Of a DNA stretch of 48,838 bases, positions 23,558-32,875 are shown piece after piece. The stretch spans positions 1-48,838 of the forward strand of contig JAIRSO010000029.1 of NCBI GenBank assembly GCA_031255415.1, written 5' to 3'. The notes under the pieces are model-generated. The model was not told the DNA's origin. It saw only the letters and a program-made list of their open reading frames with translations, and searched no databases. The DNA comes from Oscillospiraceae bacterium. Lineage in GTDB: Bacteria; Bacillota; Clostridia; Christensenellales; Aristaeellaceae. The translations under genes and the position numbers were made by a program. The first letter of the stretch is position 1, and the number at the start of each line of letters is the position of its first letter.

Positions 23558-24424
23558 TTGCAGATACAGTGGTATCCTGGGCACATGGCGAAGGCGCGCC
23601 GCCAGTTGATAGAGCAGCTGCGCCGCGTTGACGCGGTGGTTGAGTTATGCGACGCGCGGCTGCCGCGATCCAGCCGCAATCCCGATCTGGACGCGCTATG
23701 CGCGGGCAAGCGCCGGGCGTTGGTGCTGAACAAGTCCGACTTAGCCGATCCAGCCGCGACCAGCGCGTGGATATCCAAGGCGCAGGCTGGCGGCGTGGAC
23801 GCAGTCGCGTTCGACGCGCTAAAGGGCAAGGCGCGCGAGGCGCTCGGCGCTATAGAGCGCGCGTCGTCGCGCGCGTACGAACGCGCTGCGGCGCGCGGGA
23901 TTAACAAGACGATCCGCGTGATGGTAGTGGGCGTGCCGAACGTCGGCAAGTCCGCGTTCATTAACAAACTAAGCGGGCGCGCGGCGGCGAAGACCGCCGA
24001 TCGTCCCGGCGTGACGCGCGCCGCGCAGTGGGTGCGCGTAGCCGACAGGCTGGAGCTATTGGACACGCCGGGCTTATTGTGGCCTAAGATAGACGATAGA
24101 GAAGCGTCGAGGAGGCTGGCGTATCTGGGTACGATAAGGGATGAGATACTGGATCAGGAGAGCTTGGCGGAAGATCTTCTGCGGGAGTTGATGGACGTGT
24201 CGCCGGACGCGGTGCGCGCGCGTTTCAGGATCGCGCCGGACGCTGGTCGGGAGGGGAATATGGATTCAGAGCCATCGCCGCGCGGGTCGTTGCTGGAGGC
24301 GGTTTGCGCGGGACGCGGGTATATCTTAAGCGGAGGCCGGCTTGACACCGCGCGCGGCGCTGCCGCCGCGCTGGACGAGTTCCGCGCGGGGAAGCTGGGG
24401 AGGATTACGCTTGAGCGCGCATAG
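23558..24424 (+). CDS. rbgA: Ribosome biogenesis GTPase RbgA (YlqF)
   Basis: RbgA acts late in 50S assembly, helping L16 and others to join. The start IQWYPGHMAKARRQ is the family hallmark and carries the catalytic histidine (His9). The GTPase is circularly permuted: NKSD (58-61) comes before the P-loop GVPNVGKS (125-132), followed by DTPG (169-172). The C-terminal helical domain is present. A TTG start 12 bases after AGGAG is required to include the hallmark. rbgA-rnhB overlap by 14 bases, as in many Bacillota. Confidence 0.95.
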   Translation: MQIQWYPGHMAKARRQLIEQLRRVDAVVELCDARLPRSSRNPDLDALCAGKRRALVLNKSDLADPAATSAWISKAQAGGVDAVAFDALKGKAREALGAIERASSRAYERAAARGINKTIRVMVVGVPNVGKSAFINKLSGRAAAKTADRPGVTRAAQWVRVADRLELLDTPGLLWPKIDDREASRRLAYLGTIRDEILDQESLAEDLLRELMDVSPDAVRARFRIAPDAGREGNMDSEPSPRGSLLEAVCAGRGYILSGGRLDTARGAAAALDEFRAGKLGRITLERA

Positions 24425-25082
24425 CCAGGCCAGGCGCGCCGCGCTGGCGGCTCACGACGCGGCGTACTGGGATCGGGGGCTGCGGATATCCGGCATAGAC
24501 GAGGCTGGATGCGGCGCGCTGGCGGGTCCGGTGATCGCGGCGTGCGTGGGGATGCCGTCCTCGCCGATCATAGACGGCGTAGACGACTCGAAGAAACTCT
24601 CTCCCGCGCAGAGGGAGAGGCTGTACGATAGGATACTGGAATCGGCATGGTTCGCTGGAATCGGCATGTCGGACGTGGAGGAGATCGAGTCGATAAACAT
24701 ATTGAACGCGGCGAAGCTGGCTATGGCAAGGGCTGCGGAGGGGTTGAACGCATCGGATGAATCGCGGTGCGACGTTGCGTTGGTGGACGCTAGGAATCCG
24801 CGGCTGCGCGTTAGGCTGGAGAGTATAGTCCACGGGGACGCGGTATCATATAGTATAGCGGCGGCATCGATAATAGCGAAGGTGACGAGGGATCGGATTA
24901 TGGCTGCGCTGGACAAGGAGTTCCCCGGTTACGGCTTCGCGAATCATAAAGGTTACGGAACCGCCGCGCATTATGAAACGATTTTGACGTTTGGACCGTC
25001 TAAGATACATAGGGCTTCTTTTTTGAAGAAACTGGATGGAAAGATGGATCGCGTTAAACTGGGCGGGGAGGCGCGCGCATGA
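24411..25082 (+). CDS. rnhB: Ribonuclease HII
   Basis: The enzyme cleaves the RNA strand of RNA-DNA hybrids and starts removal of misinserted ribonucleotides. The first active-site acids are in GIDEAGCGALAGPVIAA (Asp30, Glu31), the DSKKLSPAQRERLYDRI block follows, and the later Asp is in CDVALVDA, with SIIAKVTRDRIM near the end. The TTG start, eight bases after GGGGAGG, overlaps the end of rbgA; the longer frame upstream lies inside rbgA and has no family similarity. Confidence 0.94.
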   Translation: MSAHSQARRAALAAHDAAYWDRGLRISGIDEAGCGALAGPVIAACVGMPSSPIIDGVDDSKKLSPAQRERLYDRILESAWFAGIGMSDVEEIESINILNAAKLAMARAAEGLNASDESRCDVALVDARNPRLRVRLESIVHGDAVSYSIAAASIIAKVTRDRIMAALDKEFPGYGFANHKGYGTAAHYETILTFGPSKIHRASFLKKLDGKMDRVKLGGEARA

Positions 25083-25456
25083 TGGATAAAGCCGCCAGGC
25101 GGAACGCCCGCGAATTCGGACGCCGCGCCGAGGAACAGACGGCGGCATGGCTGGAGACGCGCGGTTACAGGATTCTGGAGCGGAATTACCGCACCAGGGT
25201 ATCGGAAGCGGACATAGTCGCGCTGTCGGGCGGCACGCTGGCGTTCATAGAGGTTAAGGCGCGCTCCGGCTCCGCATATGGATTGCCTTGCGAGGCGGTC
25301 ACGCCGCGCAAGCAGGCGAAGGTGGCGCACGCCGCGCAGTCATGGCTATACGCGCACGATATGCTAGACGCGCCTGTCCGGTTCGACGTGATAGAGGTTT
25401 ATCCTGGACGCATCAGGCATATCCGCAACGCGTTCGAAGCGCCCGCGGCGGCGTAG
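25079..25456 (+). CDS. YraN/UPF0102 family endonuclease-like protein
   Basis: This 125-residue protein has the UPF0102 signature: FGRRAEEQTAAWLETRGYRILERNYR, then EADIVALSGGTLAFIEVKARS. The E-D-ExK pattern is that of a Holliday-junction-resolvase-like nuclease fold. Its role is unproven. It overlaps rnhB by four bases, a conserved arrangement in Bacillota. Confidence 0.93.
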   Translation: MMDKAARRNAREFGRRAEEQTAAWLETRGYRILERNYRTRVSEADIVALSGGTLAFIEVKARSGSAYGLPCEAVTPRKQAKVAHAAQSWLYAHDMLDAPVRFDVIEVYPGRIRHIRNAFEAPAAA

Positions 25457-25491
25457 GCCGCTCTATTAAATCGTCACAAAGGAGATGCAGC

Positions 25492-28400
25492 ATGCCAGGT
25501 TTTAGGGCGCTTAAGCGTTTCAGGATTGGATCACGCCGCGCAGGTATGATACTCGCGGCGTTATTGGTATGCGTACTGTTCGCGTCGTGGGACGCTTCAG
25601 CCGTGGCGGAGGATCCGATTGGGGAAGGCGTTATCACGGAGGATACGCCCTCGCCGTCGCCGGTTGAGGGGAACCTTCTGGTAAACGGGGATTTCTCGCT
25701 GGGTGATCCGGATACGGGATTGCCGTCGGGCTGGAAGCGCAGTATGTGGCGCTCCGAATGGGGAATTAGCAATCTTACGTGGGAAGACGGGGTTATCAGC
25801 GTTGAGAACGTCGCGGCTAATGACGCGAGGTTCACTCAAACCGTTTCGGTGGAGCCGGAGACATGGTATCTCCTGTCGGGAGACGTGAAGGCGGAGAATA
25901 TAGATAACGAGGCGGGAGGGTTAGGCGCGAATCTATCGGTGCTGGGGACGTACGCGTCGCTGCCGTCCGAGCATGACACGGGCGGGGAATGGCTGCGCAT
26001 GGATATATATATATTTACTTATAAGGGACAGAAGACGGCGGAAGTAGCCGCGCGGCTGGGCGGTTATGGAAGCGACAGCGTAGGCAGGGCATGGTTTGAT
26101 AATCTATCTATGGTTCGCGCCGACAGGCCGGAGGCGGGCGTTCCTATTCTTGTACTGGAGCCTCCGGCGGTAGTGGCGGCGGTTAAGGCTCCCGCTCCGT
26201 TGAGCGACGGCGGGGGATTGTGGCTGCTGCTGATAGTGTTCGCGGTTGCTGCTGCCGCTGCGTGGATGGCGCTGGGGCGCGCGGAGGATACTACCGCGCG
26301 CAGGGCGCTGGCGCTTGGGTTGATACTGGCGGCGGGGGTTGGGCTGCGCGTATGGCTTGCCGCTAGCGTTAAGGGATTCTCCGTTGATATAAGGTGTTTC
26401 TACTCGTGGGCGGTGAGGATGGCGGAGATAGGCCCGGCTGGATTCTACGAGGTGGGCGAGAACGCTTACTTTTGCGATTATCCGCCCGGGTATCTATATT
26501 TCCTGTGGCCTATAGGGATGATTATACGCGCGCTGGGCGTGTCGGAAAACTCGTCGGGATTGCAGTTGTTGGTCAAGATCGGCCCGATACTGGCGGATAT
26601 GGGGACTATATTGTTCCTGTGGCGTATAGGCGAGACGATGGGCGAGAGGGACGGCGGATCGGTTATTGGCGCGAGGCTGGGAATCACGCTGGCGTTACTG
26701 TACGCGTTCAATCCCGCCGCGCTGGCTATCGGTTCCGCGTGGGGGCAGATAGACGCGGCGTTAGCGCTGGGGCTGGGTCTGGCGCTATGGCGCGCCAGCA
26801 AGGGCGATTATATCGCCGCCCTGCCGCTGTACATGCTGACCGTATTGGTAAAACCGCAGGCGCTGATAGTCGGCCCGCTGGGGCTGCTCGCGCTGATACT
26901 CTTCCTAAAGGAACGCAAGTGGGACGCGAGGGACACGATTCGCGCCGCTGTTGGCATAGCCGCCGGGCTGGCAATATGTTTCGCGCTGCTGAGTCCGTTC
27001 TGCGCGACGCTGGGCTGGTCGTGGCTGCCAGGCAAGTATTTCGGCACGATGGGCTCGTATGATTACGCGACGGTCAACGCGGCGAATCTATATTACCTGA
27101 TGGGCGGCAACTGGGTCGCCACGTCGGCAAGGTTCTTCGCGCAATTTACTTACCTTTGGCTGGCGTTACTGCTCATGCTGTTGGTATTGATCGCCACGCT
27201 GTGGTTGTACTGGCGCGCGAAGGACAGCCGCGCGCTGTTCCTAGCGGCTGCGCTGACGTTCCTGGGGCTGTTCCTGTTCGCGTTCCGGATGCACGAGAGG
27301 TATCTGTTCCCCGCGCTGGCGTGCTTCCTCGCGGCGTATGCCGTTCACAAGGACGGGCGGCTGTTATGGATCGCGATGGGTATAAGCGTCACGATGTTCT
27401 ATAACGTTTGGCTGGTGCTGCTGAACGAGCATCTGACGGACGTGGTCGCGGGGCGGGTTATCGCGTCGTTCAATCTCGCGCTGGGCGCGCTCGCCGGGTG
27501 GACGGGCTGGGAGATATGCGTCCGAAGGCGAATCAGGCGATTTGGGTTTAACGCCGCGAAGCGCCGAGCCGCGATAATCGATACGATCCGCACCGGGGGC
27601 GAGATAGCCGCGCCAGTCGATCTGGAGGCGCGCGCGACGCGCGAATCCGACGCGAGGCTATCGATGAAACGATCCGACTGGCTGTTGATGCTGGGGTTGA
27701 CGCTGGCATACGCGGTGGTCGCGTACTGGGGGCTGGGGGATACGGTCGCGCCGCAGACGTTTTACAGAACGTCCGGCGCGGAGGAGACGGTGACGTTCGA
27801 TCTGGGCGAGGTTCGGACGTTCACGATCATGTATTATAACGGTATATCTACCGGGGAGATGTTCTGGTCGTCCAGCGAGGACGGCGAGGAATGGACCGCG
27901 CCGATGACCGCGTCCTCGAAAGGCGAGTGCTTCCGTTGGGTGTATAACGCGCAGTCGTGGGATAACGGCGAGGGCGAGAGGACTTACGCTCCCGAGCCGG
28001 CGGCGCATACGGCTAGGTATGTGCGCCTAGCCGCCGAATTGCCCGGGCTGATGCTGGGCGAGGTGGTATTCCGAGGCGAGGACGGGGACATACTGGATAT
28101 AAGCGGCGTGTCGCTGGACGGGGGGTCGGGGCTGCCGGGCGGCGAATTTGGCGAGGTATCCGCTCTGACCGACGAGGCGTATGCCGCGCCTGATAAACCG
28201 TCGTACATGAACGGCACGTATTTCGATGAGATATACCACGCGCGCACGGGGTTCGAGTATCTTCACGGCATGACCGCGCTGGAATGGACGCATCCGCCGC
28301 TGGGGAAGATATTCATCATGCTGTGTATATCGGCGTTCGGGATGACGCCGTTTGGCTGGCGGTTCGCGGGAGCGGCGGCCGGGGTGCTGATGATCCCCGC

Positions 28401-29526
28401 GATGTATCTGCTGGCAAAACAGTTGTTTAAAAAGACGAGATGGGCGGGGCTAGCCGCCGCGCTGACGTCGCTCGACTTGATGCACCTGACTCAAACGCGT
28501 ATCGCGACGATAGACAGTTATCCCGTGCTGTTTATTATGTTGATGTACTGGTGTATGATACGATACTTCCAGATGAACGTTTTCAAGGACGGTGTTAAAC
28601 GCACGCTGCCATGGCTGGCGCTGTCGGGGTTGTTCATGGCTGGAGCGATATCCAGCAAGTGGATCGGGCTGTACGCGTCGGTAGGGTTGGCGGCGATACT
28701 GTTCTGGTCGTTCGCGCGCCGGTGGCGGGAGTATCGCTATATAACGCGCGCCGGAGCGGACGCGTCCGGCGAGGCCGCGCGGCTGGCGAAAGGATTCCCC
28801 GCCGCGATGGGCGTTACTATCGCTTGGTGCGCGCTGTGGTTCATATTAATCCCGGCAGGGATATACGCGCTGTGCTATATCCCGGAGCTGACCGCGGGCG
28901 GGCCGTACACGCTTCGCCGGCTGATAGACGCGCAGAAAGCCATGTTCAATTATCACAGCGCGCTGGTGGACTCGCATCCGTTCAAGTCGAAATGGTACGA
29001 GTGGCCTTTCGACTTCAGGCCGATGTGGTATTATTCGGGGTCGAATATGCCCGAAGGGACGGTATCGACCATAATCGCGTTCGGCAATCCTATTATATGG
29101 TGGACGGGGCTGGCCTCGCTGGTTCGCGTTATCGTATACTGGCTGCGCCGACGTATAGATACCAGACTGTACGAGGCTGAAACCGATCCGGTTCCGTCGC
29201 TTCTGCTGATAGGATTCCTAGCGGAGTATCTGCCTTGGGCGCTGGTGCCCCGGTCGATGTTCATCTATCATTATTTCGCGAGCACGCCGTTTGTAATGCT
29301 GTGCGTGGTATGGGTATTGTCGCGCTGGGAGTCGCGCTCAGCCGAGTCGGCCAGGCGCGCGAGGGTGGCGAGGTTCGCGCTGGTCGGATTGTCCGCGGCG
29401 ATGTTCATCGGGTTCTATCCGTTCGCGACGGGAACGCCGTTCCCGCGATCGTGGGCGAATATGATGAACTGGTTTGGGTTTATGAGACTGCCGGGATGGC
29501 CGTTTCAAGGGTGGCTGTACTATTAA
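25492..29526 (+). CDS. Giant membrane protein, tandem GT-C glycosyltransferases (PMT family at C-terminus)
   Basis: About 1344 residues from an ATG with AAAGGAG upstream. In order: a signal or anchor helix (18-38); a CBM4_9-like beta domain (about 60-206, NLLVNGDFSLG); a helix near 243; a first multi-helix GT-C-like unit (about 270-690) with a loop Asp in GFSVDIRCFYSWA; a second beta domain resembling F5/8 discoidin (about 750-880); and a second GT-C unit with the PMT signature GTYFDEIYHARTGFEYL (Asp911, Glu912) and HPFKSKWYEWPFDFRPMWYY, typical of protein O-mannosyltransferases that use a polyprenyl-phosphate mannose donor. The two units may act on different substrates. The first unit's identity is inferred from layout. 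Confidence 0.85.
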   Translation: MPGFRALKRFRIGSRRAGMILAALLVCVLFASWDASAVAEDPIGEGVITEDTPSPSPVEGNLLVNGDFSLGDPDTGLPSGWKRSMWRSEWGISNLTWEDGVISVENVAANDARFTQTVSVEPETWYLLSGDVKAENIDNEAGGLGANLSVLGTYASLPSEHDTGGEWLRMDIYIFTYKGQKTAEVAARLGGYGSDSVGRAWFDNLSMVRADRPEAGVPILVLEPPAVVAAVKAPAPLSDGGGLWLLLIVFAVAAAAAWMALGRAEDTTARRALALGLILAAGVGLRVWLAASVKGFSVDIRCFYSWAVRMAEIGPAGFYEVGENAYFCDYPPGYLYFLWPIGMIIRALGVSENSSGLQLLVKIGPILADMGTILFLWRIGETMGERDGGSVIGARLGITLALLYAFNPAALAIGSAWGQIDAALALGLGLALWRASKGDYIAALPLYMLTVLVKPQALIVGPLGLLALILFLKERKWDARDTIRAAVGIAAGLAICFALLSPFCATLGWSWLPGKYFGTMGSYDYATVNAANLYYLMGGNWVATSARFFAQFTYLWLALLLMLLVLIATLWLYWRAKDSRALFLAAALTFLGLFLFAFRMHERYLFPALACFLAAYAVHKDGRLLWIAMGISVTMFYNVWLVLLNEHLTDVVAGRVIASFNLALGALAGWTGWEICVRRRIRRFGFNAAKRRAAIIDTIRTGGEIAAPVDLEARATRESDARLSMKRSDWLLMLGLTLAYAVVAYWGLGDTVAPQTFYRTSGAEETVTFDLGEVRTFTIMYYNGISTGEMFWSSSEDGEEWTAPMTASSKGECFRWVYNAQSWDNGEGERTYAPEPAAHTARYVRLAAELPGLMLGEVVFRGEDGDILDISGVSLDGGSGLPGGEFGEVSALTDEAYAAPDKPSYMNGTYFDEIYHARTGFEYLHGMTALEWTHPPLGKIFIMLCISAFGMTPFGWRFAGAAAGVLMIPAMYLLAKQLFKKTRWAGLAAALTSLDLMHLTQTRIATIDSYPVLFIMLMYWCMIRYFQMNVFKDGVKRTLPWLALSGLFMAGAISSKWIGLYASVGLAAILFWSFARRWREYRYITRAGADASGEAARLAKGFPAAMGVTIAWCALWFILIPAGIYALCYIPELTAGGPYTLRRLIDAQKAMFNYHSALVDSHPFKSKWYEWPFDFRPMWYYSGSNMPEGTVSTIIAFGNPIIWWTGLASLVRVIVYWLRRRIDTRLYEAETDPVPSLLLIGFLAEYLPWALVPRSMFIYHYFASTPFVMLCVVWVLSRWESRSAESARRARVARFALVGLSAAMFIGFYPFATGTPFPRSWANMMNWFGFMRLPGWPFQGWLYY

Positions 29527-29544
29527 CGCGATGCGGGAGGATTA

Positions 29545-29970
29545 ATGCGCGAACGCGTGAGCAAGCTGTGGACAGGCTGGTTTGGGCAGATGATCCGGTT
29601 CGGGCTGACCGGTATGCTCAACACGGCGTTTTCATACGCGGTGTATACCGCCGGGGTGTGGCTGGGGCTGTACGCGCCGGCCGCATGGGCGATTGGGTAC
29701 GCGATGGGCATGGCGCTGAGCCTGACGATCAATACGCGCTGGACGTTCCGCTGGAAGGAACGTCTGCGCGGCGCGCAGGTCGCGGCGTTCATAGCGGTCA
29801 ATCTCGTGTCGCTGGGCGCGTCGACGGGCATGGTCGCCCTGCTTACCGATCATTACCATTGGAACGAACTGTGGGCGGGAGTAGCCGCCGCGCCCGTATC
29901 GATGCTGATCAATTTCTGCGGGAACCGTATGTTTGTGTATAAGGCTGGCGTTAAGTGTTCGCGCGGGTGA
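29545..29970 (+). CDS. GtrA family membrane protein
   Basis: A 141-residue protein with four hydrophobic helices and the GtrA pattern: FGLTGMLNTAFSYAVY, then NTRWTFRWKE between helices 2 and 3, and NFCGNRMFVYK at the end. GtrA proteins are thought to take part in moving or supplying undecaprenyl-phosphate sugars. Its place 18 bases after the PMT-type gene suggests it supplies that enzyme. It overlaps comM by 16 bases, so the inserted pair is joined to the housekeeping operon. Confidence 0.9.
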   Translation: MRERVSKLWTGWFGQMIRFGLTGMLNTAFSYAVYTAGVWLGLYAPAAWAIGYAMGMALSLTINTRWTFRWKERLRGAQVAAFIAVNLVSLGASTGMVALLTDHYHWNELWAGVAAAPVSMLINFCGNRMFVYKAGVKCSRG

Positions 29971-31484
29971 CGAGCTACGGCCTGGACGGCGTGGAGCCGT
30001 TCGAGGTGTCCGTAGAGGTCAGTTATACCGGAGGGATACCCAGTTTCGACTTGGTGGGACTGCCAGACGCGGCTGTCAAGGAGTCGAAAGAGCGGGTGCG
30101 CTCCGCGCTGGCGAACAGCGGGCTGCGTCCTAGCCCGGGCCGCGTGACCGTGAACCTAGCCCCAGCGAGCGTTAAGAAATACGGCTCCGTGTACGATCTG
30201 CCCATAGCGCTGGCTATGCTGGTGGGATCGGGGCAGTTGGAGGCCGGGGCGGTCGCGGGGATGGTATTCGTGGGCGAACTGGCGCTGGATGGCTCGTTAA
30301 GGCAGGCGCCCGGCGCGCTGTCGGGCGCGCTGTTCGCGAGGGAAACGGGCGCGTCCGCGCTGATACTGCCTAGAGATAACGCGCGGGAGGTCTCGTGCGT
30401 GGATCGCGTGCCGCTGTTAGCCGCCGCGTCGCTGCGCGAGGTGGTCGATCATCTGGCGGGACGATCGCGCATCGAGCCGCTTAAGCCCGTGCCGTATGAG
30501 TCGCTGCGGGAGAGAGCGTCCAGCGATTATGATCTTAAGCATGTGCGCGGGCAGTACGAGGCTAAGCGCGTGCTGGAGATTATGGCGGCGGGCGGGCACA
30601 ACCTGCTGATGGTCGGGCCGCCGGGATCGGGCAAGACGATGCTGGCGCGGTGTCTGCCCGGTATACTGCCCGACATGAGTTTCGAGGAGGCGCTGGAGGT
30701 GACGCGCATACACAGCGCGGCGGGAGAATTGCGCGCGGGCAGCGCGATGCTGACGGAGAGGCCGTTCCGCGCCCCGCATCATTCCGCGTCGGCGGCGTCT
30801 TTGGTGGGCGGAGGCAGGGACGCTTCGCCGGGAGAGATCACGTTCGCGCATCACGGCGTGCTGTTCCTGGACGAACTGCCAGAGTACGCGCCGCACGCGC
30901 TGGATACCTTGCGCCAGCCGCTGGAGGATGGGTTCGTATCCGTGACTCGCGCGCACGCGCGCAAGGTTTATCCGTCGCGGGTGATGCTTGCCGCCGCGAT
31001 GAATCCGTGCAAGTGCGGGTACTACGGCGAGGAGGGCGGGCGGTGCAAGTGCGCGCCTGGAGACGTTAAGCGGTATCAGAATCGTATATCGGGGCCGCTG
31101 CTCAACCGCATCGATCTGCGCGTTAGGGTGGGCGCGGTGAAGGTGGAAGATCTGTCCAGCGCCGCGCCGGCGGCTGAATCGTCCGCGCGGGTGCGTATGA
31201 GGGTTCAGGCTGCGCGAGAGAGACAGCGCCGGCGTTATGCGGGATCGGGCATATTCACGAACGCGCAGCTGGATTCGTCGATGATCGGCAGGCTGTGCCC
31301 TATGTCGGCTGAAGCGGACGATCTGCTGCTAGCCGCCGCGGCTAGGTTCAACATGACCCCGAGGCCTTACTTTAGGATCGTCAGAGTGGCGCGCACGATC
31401 GCGGATCTTGCCGGGGAGGATTTGATCGGGGAGGAGCATGTCGCGGAGGCCGTGCGCTACAGGGCGCCGGACGAGGATAGATGA
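29955..31484 (+). CDS. comM: ComM/YifB family Mg-chelatase-like AAA+ ATPase
   Basis: This 509-residue protein has the N-terminal ribosomal-S5-like domain (DLVGLPDAAVKESKERVRSAL), Walker A GPPGSGKTM at about 221-229, Walker B LFLDELPEY and a C-terminal Mg-chelatase domain (NPCKCGYYG, a zinc-type cysteine set). In naturally competent bacteria ComM is a helicase that aids branch migration during transformation. A GTG start gives the family N-terminus FARVTSYGLDGVEPFEV. dprA follows 19 bases later, consistent with DNA uptake or recombination roles. Confidence 0.93.
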   Translation: MFARVTSYGLDGVEPFEVSVEVSYTGGIPSFDLVGLPDAAVKESKERVRSALANSGLRPSPGRVTVNLAPASVKKYGSVYDLPIALAMLVGSGQLEAGAVAGMVFVGELALDGSLRQAPGALSGALFARETGASALILPRDNAREVSCVDRVPLLAAASLREVVDHLAGRSRIEPLKPVPYESLRERASSDYDLKHVRGQYEAKRVLEIMAAGGHNLLMVGPPGSGKTMLARCLPGILPDMSFEEALEVTRIHSAAGELRAGSAMLTERPFRAPHHSASAASLVGGGRDASPGEITFAHHGVLFLDELPEYAPHALDTLRQPLEDGFVSVTRAHARKVYPSRVMLAAAMNPCKCGYYGEEGGRCKCAPGDVKRYQNRISGPLLNRIDLRVRVGAVKVEDLSSAAPAAESSARVRMRVQAARERQRRRYAGSGIFTNAQLDSSMIGRLCPMSAEADDLLLAAAARFNMTPRPYFRIVRVARTIADLAGEDLIGEEHVAEAVRYRAPDEDR

Positions 31485-31503
31485 ACGCTGCGGCGCGGTT
31501 AAC

Positions 31504-32793
31504 ATGAGGTATAGCAGGGAACAGTATTTCAAGATATGGCTAGCCAGCGTGGACGGGATCGGCGCGCGGGGCTTCGCGAGGCTTATCGCGCGGTACGGCA
31601 GCGCGGAAGCCGTGTGGGAGCATTTCGGCGAAGATATGCGCTGGGTGGGCGAATCCGCGTGGAAGAAGATGAGCCAGTCGCATAACCGGGACAGGGCGAC
31701 CGAATTGATCGCGAGGCTGGACAGATGCGGCGCGTGCGTGGTATTCCAGGATGACGGCGAGTATCCGCCTTTGCTTAGGGAGATAGCCGATCCGCCGCCG
31801 CTGCTGTACGTTAGGGGCAGGCGCGATATATCGGACGAATGGTGCGTGGGCGTGGTGGGTACGCGCCAGCCTACCGCGTATGGCCTGCGCATGACCAGGC
31901 AGATCGCGGGCGATTTGGCGCGAAGCGGCGCGTGCGTTACATCGGGGTTCGCCAGGGGCATAGATACGGCGGCGCATACCGCGGCTGTGGACGCGGGCGG
32001 GCGCACGATCGCGGTGATGGGATGCGGCGTGGACGTGGTGTATCCGCCGGAGAATGTAGAGTTGCTAGAGCGCGTGCTGGCCTCCAACGGCAGCGTCGTA
32101 TCCGAGTTTCCGCCGGGAACAGAACCCAGGGGTATGCATTTCCCGATGCGAAACCGATTGATCAGCGGCATGTCGCGAGGCGTGCTGATGGTCGAGGGCA
32201 AGCAAGGTTCCGGCGCTCTGCATACCGTCTCGTCCGCCGTCGATCAAAACCGAGAGGTGTTCATACTGCCCGGGCATGCCGATTCGCCCAACAGCGCGCC
32301 GGGGCACAAGCTGGCGCGGGAAGGCGCGAGGATCATAACCAGCGCGGTGGAGATACTGGAAGACCTTCACGCCGAGAGGATACCGCAATCTGGAAACGAG
32401 GCGCTAGCCGGGGCAATCAAGGCCGGGAAGGCCGAACAGAAGAAACGTACTAAGCGCGGCGTTAAGCCCGCGCAGGTTTCTATGTCCGGCGATCCGCATG
32501 ATTCGCAGGCGCTTGCTCCCGCTCCGTCCGCTGCTGCTCCGTCCGCTGTTGCGGCTCCAGATGCTACGGCTCCAGATCTCGCGCCTCTCGCTGCCGCTCC
32601 GCCCGCTGCCACTCCGCCCGCCCCCTCTCCCTCGCCGCGAGGCGGTTTGTCCGCGGACGAAACGCGCGTGCGCGACGCGGTCTCATCCGGCATACCCGCG
32701 TCGAATGTCGATAAGATAGTGGAATTTACCGGGTTGAGCGCGTCGGCTGTGAATACGCTATTGACAATGCTGGCCGTCAAGGGAATAATATAG
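31504..32793 (+). CDS. dprA: DNA-processing protein DprA
   Basis: DprA binds incoming single-stranded DNA and loads RecA. It has the SAM-like N-terminal part (FKIWLASVDGIGARGFARLI), the Rossmann fold with VGTRQPTAYG (near 118) and SGFARGIDTAAH (near 147), and EGKQGSGALHT. An Ala/Pro-rich low-complexity linker (about 335-378) leads to a C-terminal winged helix. The linker is longer than usual. The ATG at 31504 was chosen because the family alignment begins there; the upstream frame overlaps comM. Confidence 0.94.
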   Translation: MRYSREQYFKIWLASVDGIGARGFARLIARYGSAEAVWEHFGEDMRWVGESAWKKMSQSHNRDRATELIARLDRCGACVVFQDDGEYPPLLREIADPPPLLYVRGRRDISDEWCVGVVGTRQPTAYGLRMTRQIAGDLARSGACVTSGFARGIDTAAHTAAVDAGGRTIAVMGCGVDVVYPPENVELLERVLASNGSVVSEFPPGTEPRGMHFPMRNRLISGMSRGVLMVEGKQGSGALHTVSSAVDQNREVFILPGHADSPNSAPGHKLAREGARIITSAVEILEDLHAERIPQSGNEALAGAIKAGKAEQKKRTKRGVKPAQVSMSGDPHDSQALAPAPSAAAPSAVAAPDATAPDLAPLAAAPPAATPPAPSPSPRGGLSADETRVRDAVSSGIPASNVDKIVEFTGLSASAVNTLLTMLAVKGII

Positions 32794-32875
32794 TCAACCA
32801 ATTTGAATTGCGCGGCTTATTCGCGTTTCAGGATGGCTGGACGTATAGATAATCCGCAAGCGAGGTTAACCTGAA

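Noticed and set aside
25288..25491. An N-terminal extension of the giant glycosyltransferase into yraN.
   Set aside because: It overlaps yraN in another frame, and the ATG at 25492 has AAAGGAG and begins a normal signal sequence.
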